A stretch of 64,000 nt of DNA, taken from NCBI RefSeq assembly GCF_005771535.1, contig NZ_VANU01000005.1, positions 54,213-118,212 on the forward strand. Reading direction: 5' to 3'. Source of the stretch: Arcobacter arenosus (GTDB lineage: Bacteria > Campylobacterota > Campylobacteria > Campylobacterales > Arcobacteraceae). Below are positions 9,403-19,959 of this stretch, in pieces; positions within the stretch are counted from its first letter, which is position 1; every line of letters starts with the position of its first letter. The position numbers and the translations under genes are program-made. Below the pieces are notes generated by a model. That model was given only the letters and a program-made list of their open reading frames with translations. It ran no database searches and was not told where the DNA came from.

Positions 9403-9792
9403 TTACCCATCAGTTATTAATGCTACTTTGTAAAAACCAGCTTCTTTTACCGATTTTAATACAAACATAATATCATTATAAATTAAAGTTTTTTCTGCTC
9501 TTATATGAATTGGAATATTTCTATCTTGTTCCTTTGCAAATAAAACAAAGTTGTCAGGGAAACTATCAAGTTCATATTTCTTTTTATTTACAATTACCAT
9601 TCTATCTTTTGTTATTAATATATTGATTTTTTTTACTGCTTGAATAGATTGTGTGGCACTTCCTTGAGGAAGATTAATAGGTTCTTCAAACTCAATAACT
9701 GGTGCTGTTACCATAAGTATAGCAAGCAATACCAACATAATATCAACTAAAGGAGTAATATTTAAATCAGGTTTTTGGTTGTAATCAAACAC
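9403..9792 (-). CDS. tolR: TolR/ExbD-family protein
   Basis: A 129-residue biopolymer-transport protein with one TM helix (about 13-33). The helix carries the conserved Asp17 in ITPLVDIMLVLL, the proton-path residue of the ExbD/TolR/MotB group. A periplasmic C-terminal domain follows, ending KEAGFYKVALIT. The gap to tolQ is 3 bp. Assignment to TolR rather than ExbD rests on the tolB-pal context. Confidence 0.92.
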   Translation of the reverse strand: MFDYNQKPDLNITPLVDIMLVLLAILMVTAPVIEFEEPINLPQGSATQSIQAVKKINILITKDRMVIVNKKKYELDSFPDNFVLFAKEQDRNIPIHIRAEKTLIYNDIMFVLKSVKEAGFYKVALITDG

Positions 9793-9795
9793 GAT

Positions 9796-10356
9796 TTACC
9801 CTTTAGCTATTAAAATTTCTGATTGTGCCTTTATATAAGTATTTAACTCATAAACTTTTCTTGTAAGTATTTGATGAAAAGTATAAGCAAATATAGCTAC
9901 AAAAATACCAGCTGCAGTTGCTACTAAAGCTTCACTAATTGCTGGAGCGATAACAGAAAAACCAACCTTACTTTCATTTGAAAATTTTGCAAATGACTCA
10001 AGAATACCAACTACTGTACCAAATAAACCAACAAAAGGTGCAGTTGAAGCAATAATTGACAACCATGTTATACCAACACTTGCATCTTTTATAATATTAA
10101 TTTCACAAGCATTTAATATCTCTTTTGTATGAACACTATTTGAACATTTGTGTAATGCAGACATGGGAGATAAAGTAGAACTTCTAGAAGTTAAGTCATC
10201 AAGAGATTTTTTTTCATTGAAAATAGAAGATTTAATAGATAAAAATCTATAAATAAAAATCCAAAAACATAAAACGAAGTAGAATGAGAGTGTCAATAAC
10301 ACTAAAAGTGTTATTGCACTACCATTACCTAAATAATCTAAAGCTGTATCAATCAT
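9796..10356 (-). CDS. tolQ: TolQ/ExbB-family proton channel protein
   Basis: A MotA/TolQ/ExbB proton channel subunit of about 186 residues with three TM helices. TM1 is near residues 14-36. TM2 and TM3 lie in the C-terminal half, around WLSIIASTAPFVGLFGTVVGIL and APAISEALVATAAGIFVAIFAY. The start is taken at the ATG at 10356, eight bases past the atpC stop and after a purine-rich stretch. An upstream in-frame ATG at 10392 would add 12 basic residues and overlap atpC by 29 bp. The atpC-tolQ junction means Tol-Pal is probably transcribed from the ATP synthase operon. Confidence 0.92.
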   Translation of the reverse strand: MIDTALDYLGNGSAITLLVLLTLSFYFVLCFWIFIYRFLSIKSSIFNEKKSLDDLTSRSSTLSPMSALHKCSNSVHTKEILNACEINIIKDASVGITWLSIIASTAPFVGLFGTVVGILESFAKFSNESKVGFSVIAPAISEALVATAAGIFVAIFAYTFHQILTRKVYELNTYIKAQSEILIAKG

Positions 10357-10363
10357 TCTTTTC

Positions 10364-10741
10364 TTACGCGAAAGAGTTGATTTTAGCTTCAACTGCTGCT
10401 AATGATACGTTTGCATCTTTAACAGAGTTAACTAAGTCTTTTGCAGCCTCAATATTTTTAGCGATTTCTGAATCTTTTCCAGCTGTTAGAGCAACTGCTC
10501 CATCAACTAAACAATCAACAGATGATTCACTAACTTTTACATGTCCCCAATTAATAGCGACAGCTTCAGTTGAGTCTGCTTTTTCTATAATAATTACGCC
10601 AACTGTTAGAGAAGAAACTAAAGAAGCGTGTCCTGGTAGAACACCGAACTCTCCCTCTTTTCCAGGAAGAGTTACACTCTTTACTTCATCACTAAAAATT
10701 TGACCATTTGGTGCAACTATCGATAATTTTAATGTATCCAT
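10364..10741 (-). CDS. atpC: ATP synthase F1 subunit epsilon
   Basis: A 125-residue epsilon subunit. The N-terminal beta-sandwich (about 1-85) shows DTLKLSIVAPNGQIFSDEV and LPGKEGEFGVLPGHA, the family signature. The C-terminal helical part is short (about 90-125). Epsilon couples gamma rotation and regulates ATP hydrolysis. It is the last F1 gene of the cluster, 14 bp after atpD, and leads straight into tolQ. Confidence 0.96.
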   Translation of the reverse strand: MDTLKLSIVAPNGQIFSDEVKSVTLPGKEGEFGVLPGHASLVSSLTVGVIIIEKADSTEAVAINWGHVKVSESSVDCLVDGAVALTAGKDSEIAKNIEAAKDLVNSVKDANVSLAAVEAKINSFA

Positions 10742-10755
10742 AAAGCCGCCTTTAA

Positions 10756-12168
<1,413 letters not shown>

Positions 12169-13056
12169 TTATTTTAATGCTTCAACACCACTGATAATTT
12201 CAATCAGCTCTGTTGTAATTGCAGCTTGTCTAGCTTTATTATATTCAACTGTTAATGAATCAACTCTCTCTTTTGCATTTGTTGTTGCAGCGTCCATTGC
12301 TTGCATTCTAGCACTATGCTCTGCAGCTAATGAATCAATTAAAGAGTAATACATATTAAAATCAATGTATTTAGCAGTTAATTCTTCTAACACTTCTTCA
12401 TCATCATCTGGTTCAATTTCTAACATTGAAGATTCATTTTCAGAAACTTCAACATCTTCTAAACTGATTGGTAATAAATCTCTTACTCTAATCTCTTGAG
12501 TAAGCATATTTAAGAATCCATTATAAACCAGTACAACTTTATCTGTCTCACCGTTTTGGAAGTCTTTAACAACCTCACCAATAAACTCTGCAGCTCTATC
12601 ATAATCTGGAGCAGAAGATAAGTCAGATACTTTTTGTGTTAATTGAACACCTTGGAATGAAAAGTAGTCAACACCTTTTCTTCCTGCTACTCTATATCTA
12701 ACTTTTGTACCTTTTGCTTCATACTCAGCTGCTAATTTACTAACTGTTTTGATTGTTGCCATGTTAAAACCACCACAAAGACCTTTGTCAGCAGTTACAA
12801 AAACTAAATCAACAGTTTTTGGGTTTTCAACTGGTACAAATGCTTTACTATCATTTCCACCATCTTGAACTTTGCTAACTCTGTTTGCAATCTCAGAAAG
12901 AACTTCATTAATCTTCTTTGCATAACTTCTAGCTTGTTCAGACAATTGTCTAGTTCTAGTAAGTTTTGCAGAAGATACAAGCTTCATAGCTTTTGTAGTC
13001 TTCTGAGTGTTTTTAACACTTCCAATTTTTAATTTAATCTCTTTTAAGTTAGCCAT
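12169..13056 (-). CDS. atpG: ATP synthase F1 subunit gamma
   Basis: A 295-residue rotor shaft subunit. The N-terminal helix (ANLKEIKLKIGSVKNTQKTTKAMK) and the C-terminal helix (RMQAMDAATTNAKERVDSL) carry the two most conserved stretches of the family. The segment TADKGLCGGFN sits in the middle Rossmann-like domain. An acidic insertion near residues 205-225 (ENESSMLEIEPDDDEEVLEE) is unusually long. The gap to atpA is 9 bp. Confidence 0.97.
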   Translation of the reverse strand: MANLKEIKLKIGSVKNTQKTTKAMKLVSSAKLTRTRQLSEQARSYAKKINEVLSEIANRVSKVQDGGNDSKAFVPVENPKTVDLVFVTADKGLCGGFNMATIKTVSKLAAEYEAKGTKVRYRVAGRKGVDYFSFQGVQLTQKVSDLSSAPDYDRAAEFIGEVVKDFQNGETDKVVLVYNGFLNMLTQEIRVRDLLPISLEDVEVSENESSMLEIEPDDDEEVLEELTAKYIDFNMYYSLIDSLAAEHSARMQAMDAATTNAKERVDSLTVEYNKARQAAITTELIEIISGVEALK

Positions 13057-13065
13057 AGACTATCC

Positions 13066-14583
13066 TTATTTTGCGCTGAAAACAGTTTTGAACTCTTCTA
13101 ATGCAGCTTTTAATGCTGTTTCAGTATCTTCTTCAAGTTTTTTTGCTGTTTTAATTGAATCTAAAATATTTGCATATTTTTGCTCAATAAATGCATGTAA
13201 TTCTTCTTCAAATCTTACAACATCTTCAACAGCTACATCTTCTAAGTAACCTTTTGTACCAGCATAGATGATAACGATTTGTTTTTCAATTACTAATGGC
13301 TTATTAACACCTTGTTTTAATACTTCAACCATTCTTTGACCAAGTTCTAACTCTTTTCTTGTACTTTCGTCAAGGTCAGATGCAAACTGTGCGAATGCTT
13401 CAAGCTCTCTAAATTGTGCAAGAGATAATTTTAATGTACCAGCAACTTGTTTAGTAGCTTTGATTTGTGCAGCACCACCAACTCTTGATACTGATAAACC
13501 TACGTTAATAGCTGGTCTAATACCAGAGTTAAATAGGTTAGTTTCAAGGAAAATTTGTCCATCTGTAATAGAAATTACGTTTGTTGGAATATATGCAGCA
13601 ACGTCACCAGCTTGTGTTTCAATGATTGGTAATGCAGTCATAGAACCAGCACCTCTTTCATCTGAAAGTTTAGCAGCTCTTTCTAATAATCTTGAGTGTA
13701 GATAGAATACATCCCCTGGGAACGCCTCTCTACCTGGAGGTCTTCTTAATAATAAAGACATTTCTCTATATGCAACTGCGTGTTTTGATAAATCATCATA
13801 AACGATAAGTGCGTGTTTACCATTATCTCTAAAGTACTCACCAATTGTAACACCAGTATATGGAGCTAAGAATTGTAAAGCTGAAGATTCAGAAGCACCT
13901 GCATTAACAACAATTGTATAATCCATAGCACCTGATTCTTCTAATGTTCTAACAACAGAAGCAACAGAAGAAGCTTTTTGTCCAATTGCAACATAAATAC
14001 AAATTACATCTTCACCTTTTTGGTTAAGAATTGTATCAATAGCAACTGTAGTTTTACCAGTTTGTCTATCTCCAATAATAAGCTCTCTTTGTCCTCTTCC
14101 AATTGGAACAAGTGCATCAATTGCTTTAATACCAGTTTGTAATGGCTCATGTACAGATTTTCTTGCCATGATTCCAGGAGCTTTTTCTTCAACAAATCTT
14201 GATTCTGATGATTCAATTGCACCTTTACCATCAATAGGATCACCAAGAGCATTTACAACTCTTCCAACCATACCTTCACCAACTGGAGTCTCTAATAATT
14301 TACCTAATCTCTTACAAGAAGAACCTTCTCTTAACCCTTCTCCTGATCCAAGTACAACAACACCAACTGAAGACTCTTCTAAGTTTGAAGCAAGACCTCT
14401 CTCACCATTTTCAAACTCTACAATTTCTCCAGCCATAACGTTCTTAAGACCGTATACTTGTGCAATACCATCTGCAAAAGAGATGATTTTTCCCGTTTCG
14501 TTAACATCTACATTTAATTCAAAGTTATCAATTCTTTCTTTGATGATTGAACTGATTTCATCTGCTTGAATTTTTGCACCCAT
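13066..14583 (-). CDS. atpA: ATP synthase F1 subunit alpha
   Basis: A 505-residue non-catalytic alpha subunit. The Walker A-like GDRQTGKT, the arginine-finger region [10 protein letters not shown] and the N-terminal [13 protein letters not shown]-type segment are present. The length is normal. It follows atpH with a 21-bp gap, in the standard delta-alpha-gamma-beta-epsilon order. Confidence 0.98.
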   Translation of the reverse strand: MGAKIQADEISSIIKERIDNFELNVDVNETGKIISFADGIAQVYGLKNVMAGEIVEFENGERGLASNLEESSVGVVVLGSGEGLREGSSCKRLGKLLETPVGEGMVGRVVNALGDPIDGKGAIESSESRFVEEKAPGIMARKSVHEPLQTGIKAIDALVPIGRGQRELIIGDRQTGKTTVAIDTILNQKGEDVICIYVAIGQKASSVASVVRTLEESGAMDYTIVVNAGASESSALQFLAPYTGVTIGEYFRDNGKHALIVYDDLSKHAVAYREMSLLLRRPPGREAFPGDVFYLHSRLLERAAKLSDERGAGSMTALPIIETQAGDVAAYIPTNVISITDGQIFLETNLFNSGIRPAINVGLSVSRVGGAAQIKATKQVAGTLKLSLAQFRELEAFAQFASDLDESTRKELELGQRMVEVLKQGVNKPLVIEKQIVIIYAGTKGYLEDVAVEDVVRFEEELHAFIEQKYANILDSIKTAKKLEEDTETALKAALEEFKTVFSAK

Positions 14584-14604
14584 TCAATTTCTCCTTTATA
14601 AGTT

Positions 14605-15135
14605 CTAAACTGCTTTTAAAATATGATCAATCATTTGTGACTTAAGTCTCTCTTTTGAGAATGAAATCTCAACACCAAGAGAATCTATATCTACCTTGAT
14701 ACCATCATAATCACAAACGTTTTGTGATAGTGATAAATTAACATTAAATTTTTTACTAAATTGTTCTTCTATTGAAGACATATATTTTGCATCTAATTCA
14801 TTGTTAGTGTACACTACACCTGTATATGAGTTATTCATTATTGCTATTTTAGATTCTAAATCTTTAACAATTTCTGGGATAAGTTCAAGTCTTTTGTTAG
14901 CCCCTAGTAACTTAACAAAATTCTTTAAGTCATCTCCGCTATTTTCAATAAATGAAATAACTAATTCAACTTTTTCACTATTTCTAACTTCTGATGAAGC
15001 TATAATAGATACAAACTTCTCATCAGCAAAAGCTGAAGAAATAGCTTTTAAATCATTACAAATAGCAGTTGCAGACTCAACATCTCTACCATCTAATAAT
15101 GCCTTAACATATCTTTTTGCTATTAAATCATTCAT
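14605..15135 (-). CDS. atpH: ATP synthase F1 subunit delta
   Basis: A 176-residue delta (OSCP) subunit that joins the stator b-dimer to the F1 head. The N-terminal six-helix domain starts LIAKRYVKALLDG. The C-terminal segment GIKVDIDSLGVEISFSKERL is less like other delta subunits, which is usual for this fast-evolving family. The gene shares one base with the atpF stop, so translation is coupled. Confidence 0.93.
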   Translation of the reverse strand: MNDLIAKRYVKALLDGRDVESATAICNDLKAISSAFADEKFVSIIASSEVRNSEKVELVISFIENSGDDLKNFVKLLGANKRLELIPEIVKDLESKIAIMNNSYTGVVYTNNELDAKYMSSIEEQFSKKFNVNLSLSQNVCDYDGIKVDIDSLGVEISFSKERLKSQMIDHILKAV

Positions 15136-15653
15136 TACGCTACCTTCTTAAGAACAATATTTGCTAACTCATCTTGTGATAAAGAAACATTGTCTGAACT
15201 TAATAGCTCTTCAAGAATTTCAGAAACAATTTGTTTCTTAGCTTTAGAAGTTTCAACTTTAACTCTTTCGTCAAAGCTTTTGTTTAAGTTTGCGATTTCA
15301 GCATCAACTGCTTCAGCAACTTTTTTCTTAACAGAATCAATATCTGCTTTTGCAGTTTCTACAATTTCTGCTGCTAAAGCTTTTGATTCTTCAAGTTTTT
15401 TATTTGCATCTTCTACTTTATCTTTTGAAGCTTTTAAAGTATCTTGTACTTTATCAAGCTCTGCTTGAATTGAAGCAGTTCTATCTGCAAAGAATGCTTT
15501 GATTTTATCAGCAAGCAAGTACCATAAAATTCCAGCAAAAATTATAAAGTTAACGGTTCTTTGAACTATATCATAGTTTGTTTCCGCACCTTCACTACTA
15601 GCGAACATTGCTACAGGAGCTAGCGCTAATCCAAGTAATAATAATTTTTTCAA
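15135..15653 (-). CDS. atpF: ATP synthase Fo subunit b
   Basis: A 172-residue stator subunit. A signal-like N-terminus (MKKLLLLGLALAPVAMFAS) precedes the membrane anchor NFIIFAGILWYLLADKIKAFF (about 31-51). A long Lys/Glu/Ala-rich coiled coil follows. The extra N-terminal hydrophobic stretch is a feature of epsilon-type b subunits. It is paired with a second b-type gene directly upstream. Confidence 0.95.
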   Translation of the reverse strand: MKKLLLLGLALAPVAMFASSEGAETNYDIVQRTVNFIIFAGILWYLLADKIKAFFADRTASIQAELDKVQDTLKASKDKVEDANKKLEESKALAAEIVETAKADIDSVKKKVAEAVDAEIANLNKSFDERVKVETSKAKKQIVSEILEELLSSDNVSLSQDELANIVLKKVA

Positions 15654-15667
15654 CCCTAACCTCCTAA

Positions 15668-16090
15668 TTAAATTGAGCTAATCTTAGCTTTTAAGCTCTC
15701 ATTAAATTGAGGCATTGCAGCTACTAATGATTCTTTTAAAGCTTTTTTCTCTGCTTCTAAATCTTTTATAAAGTTTGCAGATTTAGCTTCTAGATCCTCT
15801 TTAGCACTTGCAAGCTTTGCATCAGCAACCTCTTTCGCTTCGTTGTATGCTTGTTCTCTAATTGCAGCTGCTTCTTTTTTAGCTTCAGCAATTACATGAT
15901 TTGCTTCTTCTAACATCCCATCTACATCAGCAGAGTTTGATTGAGCATTTGCCAAGTCTTTTTTAATCGACTCTGCTCTATCATCCATATGCTTTAATAG
16001 AGGTGTAAATAGACAGCTGTTTAGTCTAGCAACAACTAAAAGAAAGATTACTGCCGTACCTAGCAATAATACAGGACTTATGTCTAACAT
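15668..16090 (-). CDS. atpF': ATP synthase Fo subunit b'
   Basis: A 140-residue second b-type stator subunit. It has one N-terminal membrane helix (about 4-24, LLLGTAVIFLLVVARLNSCLF) and then a coiled coil (about 30-130). Having b and b' side by side, rather than a b homodimer, is usual for Campylobacterota. The gene opens the atp operon. The 104-bp gap to parB (16091-16194) is the likely place of a promoter, since the spacing upstream in the cluster is otherwise tight. atpB and atpE are not next to it. Confidence 0.94.
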   Translation of the reverse strand: MLDISPVLLLGTAVIFLLVVARLNSCLFTPLLKHMDDRAESIKKDLANAQSNSADVDGMLEEANHVIAEAKKEAAAIREQAYNEAKEVADAKLASAKEDLEAKSANFIKDLEAEKKALKESLVAAMPQFNESLKAKISSI

Positions 16091-16194
16091 TCATTCCTCC
16101 ATATTTTTTACAGTTTAGTTTGACTAAAACTGCCTAAATTTTATCCAAAAGTACTATAAACTTATATTAAAATGAGTAAATTAAGAAAAGAATT

Positions 16195-17070
16195 TTAAAA
16201 AGTGTTACCAAAGTAATTAGAAATCTTCTCAATATCTTCTTGAGACTTGATTTCTATCTTAAAATAGTTTTTTTCAGCCTTAACTTTTAAGTTAGATTTT
16301 TTAAGATTTTCAATGGCTGATTCAAGTGGTTTAAAATCAAAGTTTTTGATTTTTGTTTTAGCCTTTTTATCAGAAGAATCATCTTTTGATGATTTTAATT
16401 TTTTAACTAAAGTTTCTGTTTCCCTAACTGACAACTTTTGTCCAATGATTGAGTCAGCAACTATTCTTTGTTGCTCATCATCTAGGCCTAGCATAACTTT
16501 TCCATGTCCTGCACTAATTTTGTTATTTGCTAACAATTGTTGTACATATGAACTTAATTGTAAAAGCCTAAGCGTGTTTGTAATTGATGTTCTAGATTTA
16601 AAAACTTTTTTAGAAAGTTCTTCATGAGTTATTGAGTGTTCATTAATTAATTGTGCATAAGAATAAGCTAATTCAATAATATTTAAATCATCTCTTTGAA
16701 TATTTTCAATTAAAGCTAATTCCCTTAATTTAAACTCTTCAATATCAATAATAATTGCTTTGATTGTATCAAGATTAGCTAACTTATGTGCCTTTAATCT
16801 TCTTTCACCTGCAATTAAAATGTAACCATCTATTTTGTCTTTAATTACAGTAATAGGCTGTAGTAAACCATGAGATGAGATTGAATCAGAAAGCTCTTTT
16901 AACTTTTCTTCATCAAAAATCTTTCTTGGTTGATTAGGGTTTGGTTTGATTTCATTAATATCTAATTCAACAATCTTATTATTGTTATTAGTTTTATCAT
17001 AATTATTTGAGTTGTTGTAAGCTGTTTCAACTTCACCTAAAAGTTCCCCAAGTCCTCTACCTAATGCCAT
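16195..17070 (-). CDS. parB: Chromosome partitioning protein ParB
   Basis: A 291-residue ParB/Spo0J. The N-terminal part ends in the CTP-binding/ParB core with NPNQPRKIFDEEKL and the arginine-rich GERRLKAHKLA. The HTH region (SITHEELSKKVFKSRTSITN) binds parS. The C-terminal ~45 residues form the dimer domain after a Lys/Ser-rich linker. It follows parA with a 20-bp gap. No parS site was identified by eye in the window. Confidence 0.96.
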   Translation of the reverse strand: MALGRGLGELLGEVETAYNNSNNYDKTNNNNKIVELDINEIKPNPNQPRKIFDEEKLKELSDSISSHGLLQPITVIKDKIDGYILIAGERRLKAHKLANLDTIKAIIIDIEEFKLRELALIENIQRDDLNIIELAYSYAQLINEHSITHEELSKKVFKSRTSITNTLRLLQLSSYVQQLLANNKISAGHGKVMLGLDDEQQRIVADSIIGQKLSVRETETLVKKLKSSKDDSSDKKAKTKIKNFDFKPLESAIENLKKSNLKVKAEKNYFKIEIKSQEDIEKISNYFGNTF

Positions 17071-17090
17071 AGTTTATCCTAATTTTAAAA

Positions 17091-17867
17091 TTAACCTGCA
17101 ATTGCTCTTGCTAAATTTGTATAAGCTTTTGTACCAACTGCCATTGAATCATATAACATAATTGGTTTTCCAAAACTTGGAGATTCTGCAAGTTTAATAT
17201 TTCTTGGAATAACAACATATGATGATTCATCAACTTTAAATAATTTACTTTCAAAATGCTGTGCTAAATCAGCAAACACTTGTTTAGATAAATTGTTTTG
17301 AGAAGAATACATAGTTGGTAAGAAACCTCTAATTTGTAATCCTCTATTGATAGTTTGTTTTACTAATTTAATTGTATTTAATAGTTGTGCTAAACCCTCT
17401 AAAGCAAAAAACTCACATTGAATTGGAATCAATACTGAGTTTGACGCACTTAATGTATTTATAGTAATAGGTCCAAGTGCTGGAGGTGAATCAATTATAA
17501 TATAATCAAAGTCTTTTCTAACTGGATCAATTTTTCTTTTTAAAACCAATTCTCTGTCTTGGTTTTGTTTATAAAACTCTTTTTCAATACCAACTAAGCC
17601 AATATTTGATGGTGCAACTTTTAAGTTTTCTATTTCACTGTCAAGAATGATTTCAGACAACTCTTTTGTCCCTAACATTACATGATAGATATTATACTCA
17701 TAAGTATCTCTATGGAAACCCAAAGAGGTTGTTGCGTTTGCTTGTGGATCGGCATCAATAAGTAAAACTCTTTTCCCGTCTAAGGCTAATGCTGCACTTA
17801 AATTTACGGCAGTCGTAGTTTTTCCTACACCACCTTTTTGATTTGCAATTGCAATTACTTCTGTCAT
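17091..17867 (-). CDS. parA: Chromosome partitioning ATPase ParA/Soj
   Basis: A 258-residue ParA-type ATPase. The deviant Walker A motif KGGVGKTTTAVN (about 11-22), the switch I DADPQANAT and the Walker B segment DYIIIDSPPALGP are all intact. The small size, without an N-terminal HTH, fits chromosomal Soj. It overlaps birA by 4 bp and precedes parB. Together with ParB it segregates the replication origin. Confidence 0.97.
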   Translation of the reverse strand: MTEVIAIANQKGGVGKTTTAVNLSAALALDGKRVLLIDADPQANATTSLGFHRDTYEYNIYHVMLGTKELSEIILDSEIENLKVAPSNIGLVGIEKEFYKQNQDRELVLKRKIDPVRKDFDYIIIDSPPALGPITINTLSASNSVLIPIQCEFFALEGLAQLLNTIKLVKQTINRGLQIRGFLPTMYSSQNNLSKQVFADLAQHFESKLFKVDESSYVVIPRNIKLAESPSFGKPIMLYDSMAVGTKAYTNLARAIAG

Positions 17868-18499
17868 CTTAAACTAAAAACCCTTGTATTATTAATTTCA
17901 ATAGAGCCATCTTCATTTAAAATAGCTTTTTTTAAAGAAATTTTATTGTTATTTATTGTAGCTGTGAAATTTTCGCTTTTTTTGAATTCTATCTTATATT
18001 CGCTAAAAATCTGCTTCCAAGATTGTTCAAATTCTAACTTTTTAAAATAGTTTTCTAAAGTTTCCTTTATATCAATATTTATATCAAGTTTTCCAAAATC
18101 AGAACTAACTTCAATTAGATTTAATCCTATTCCACAAAGTACTAAATCTTTTGTTGCAGTTGTGATAGTCCCACCAATTTTTTTATCATCAATATAAAAG
18201 TCATTTGGCCACTTCAACCATAAACTAGAGCCTAAAGAGCTTAATACTTTTTTTAGAATAAAAGAAAAATATATTGAAGCACTTTGAAGTTGTAAATCTT
18301 TTGGAAGATTTTTTTTCTCTAAAACAAAAGAAAAAAACAAATTTCCTTCTTTACCTTGCCAAGAGTTTCCCCTACTTCCTATACCATTTGTTTGTTTTTT
18401 TGCAGTTATACAAATTGGATAAGTAAAACCTTCCTCTTTGATTTTGTTTTTTAAATATGTATGAGTAGAGTCTACTTCTTCTAAAATAATAATTTCCAT
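17864..18499 (-). CDS. birA: Biotin--[acetyl-CoA-carboxylase] ligase
   Basis: A 211-residue biotin protein ligase without the N-terminal DNA-binding domain of E. coli BirA, hence catalytic only. The biotinoyl-AMP loop GSRGNSWQGKEGNLFFS, the motif LKWPNDFYIDDKKIGG with the catalytic Lys, and the GIGLNL segment are present. It overlaps parA by 4 bp (ATGA type). Its substrate, AccB, is not in the window. Confidence 0.93.
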   Translation of the reverse strand: MEIIILEEVDSTHTYLKNKIKEEGFTYPICITAKKQTNGIGSRGNSWQGKEGNLFFSFVLEKKNLPKDLQLQSASIYFSFILKKVLSSLGSSLWLKWPNDFYIDDKKIGGTITTATKDLVLCGIGLNLIEVSSDFGKLDINIDIKETLENYFKKLEFEQSWKQIFSEYKIEFKKSENFTATINNNKISLKKAILNEDGSIEINNTRVFSLR

Positions 18500-18556
18500 G
18501 AGTAATTTTAACTTACATATCTAAAAGAATAGATAAACTATTTATGAATATTTAAC

Positions 18557-19921
18557 TTAAATAGTAATAGTAAAAAGTGCACCTTTATACTTTTTATTTT
18601 TGTAAATATATTCACTATTTGATACTTTAATCGTACCATGCATATTCTCTTCGATAATCTTTCTTGTCATATAAAGACCTATACCTGTTCCACCATCACT
18701 CTCTTTTGTTGTAAAGTTTTGTTCAAAAATTTTTGGTAATATATTTTCATCTATTCCCCAGGCATTATCTTTTATCTCAATAACAACTTTTTCATCAACT
18801 TTTTTAGAAGATATAAATATATATCTTTTTTTATCTTTTGAAATATTTCTTACTAAAGCATCGTTAGAATTTTGAATAATATTTAAAAAAGCTTGTTTCA
18901 TCTCATTTTCATATCCATAAATTTTTAAAGAATCATCAAAATCTTTTACAACTTCAATATATTCACTTAATAATGAAGCCTCAACAATGGAAAGGCTTTG
19001 TTCAATATTTTTTCTTAAATTAAAAAAGTTTTTAGATTTATCTTTTTTATAAAAATCTCTAAAATCATCAATTGTTTGAGATAGATGTTTTGTAGTTTTA
19101 ACAATATTGTCTAAACTATTTTTTGCATTTTTTTTATTGTAAATACCCATTTCAATATGAAGACTTAACCCACTTGCAATTGTACTAATAGCACTTAAAG
19201 GTTGCCTCCATTGATGGGCAATATTTCCAATCATTTCTCCTACAAATGCTAATTTACTTTGGTGATAAATAATTGCAGATTTTTTTTCACTTTCAATTAC
19301 TTCTTTTTGAATTCTTTTTTCTAATAATTTATTAGCTACTTCAAGTTCTTCATTTAACATTTTTAATTTTTCAATATCATCTTGTGCTTTTGAAATTGAT
19401 AATGCAATAAAAGAGCTAACCATTGAAATAACCTCTTTATCTTTATCAGTAAAAGGTACAAGCTTATCATTTTCAGATTTATTTAGAAGTTGTAAAACTC
19501 CTAACTTTTTATTTTCTATAGGATGAACAATAGGAGTGGTAATAATTGATTTTGTTCTATAATTAAATCGTTTATCAAACTCTTTAACACCCAAGAAATC
19601 GAACTCTTCAACTTCATACACATCATCAATGGCTATAGTTTTATCTAAAATAAATGATTTTACCGCTAAATATTTTTCTTGTTCACTTAATGAGAGTTTA
19701 ACATCTTTTAAAGAATAAAATTGTCTATAGATATTTTCATATGACATTGCATCATTTTGAAAAACATTAAAAGATAAGAAATCGCCTTCTGTTATATATA
19801 TACTTCCAGCTTCAGCATTTAACACAGATCTTGCATGTTTTAATATTTTTTGCAATAAAACATCAAAATCGTTTAGTTTAAAAAGATTGGGATCATATAT
19901 ATCAGAAATTTCTTCTTCCAT
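18557..19921 (-). CDS. GAF-domain sensor histidine kinase
   Basis: A 454-residue cytoplasmic histidine kinase without TM helices. The N-terminal GAF domain spans about 10-180 (e.g. AEAGSIYITEGDFLSF, KLGVLQLLNKS). A coiled-coil linker (about 185-215) leads to an HisKA region with the phosphoacceptor His in GNIAHQWRQPLSAIST. The HATPase domain has the N box (QNSNDAL), G1 (DNAWGIDE) and G2 (GGTGIGLYMTRKI). The HQWRQPL form is common in Campylobacterota kinases. The ligand is unknown and there is no response regulator next to it. Confidence 0.92.
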   Translation of the reverse strand: MEEEISDIYDPNLFKLNDFDVLLQKILKHARSVLNAEAGSIYITEGDFLSFNVFQNDAMSYENIYRQFYSLKDVKLSLSEQEKYLAVKSFILDKTIAIDDVYEVEEFDFLGVKEFDKRFNYRTKSIITTPIVHPIENKKLGVLQLLNKSENDKLVPFTDKDKEVISMVSSFIALSISKAQDDIEKLKMLNEELEVANKLLEKRIQKEVIESEKKSAIIYHQSKLAFVGEMIGNIAHQWRQPLSAISTIASGLSLHIEMGIYNKKNAKNSLDNIVKTTKHLSQTIDDFRDFYKKDKSKNFFNLRKNIEQSLSIVEASLLSEYIEVVKDFDDSLKIYGYENEMKQAFLNIIQNSNDALVRNISKDKKRYIFISSKKVDEKVVIEIKDNAWGIDENILPKIFEQNFTTKESDGGTGIGLYMTRKIIEENMHGTIKVSNSEYIYKNKKYKGALFTITI

Positions 19922-19959
19922 TTTTTCACTTAAAATAATTTGTTTTCATTATAACAAGA

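Noticed and set aside
10357-10392. 12-codon longer N-terminus for TolQ
   Set aside because: It would overlap atpC by 29 bp and adds basic residues not expected before TM1; the ATG at 10356 follows the atpC stop directly.
10284-10703. 139-codon frame on the plus strand
   Set aside because: It lies antisense to atpC and the start of tolQ, both certain genes, and has no family features.
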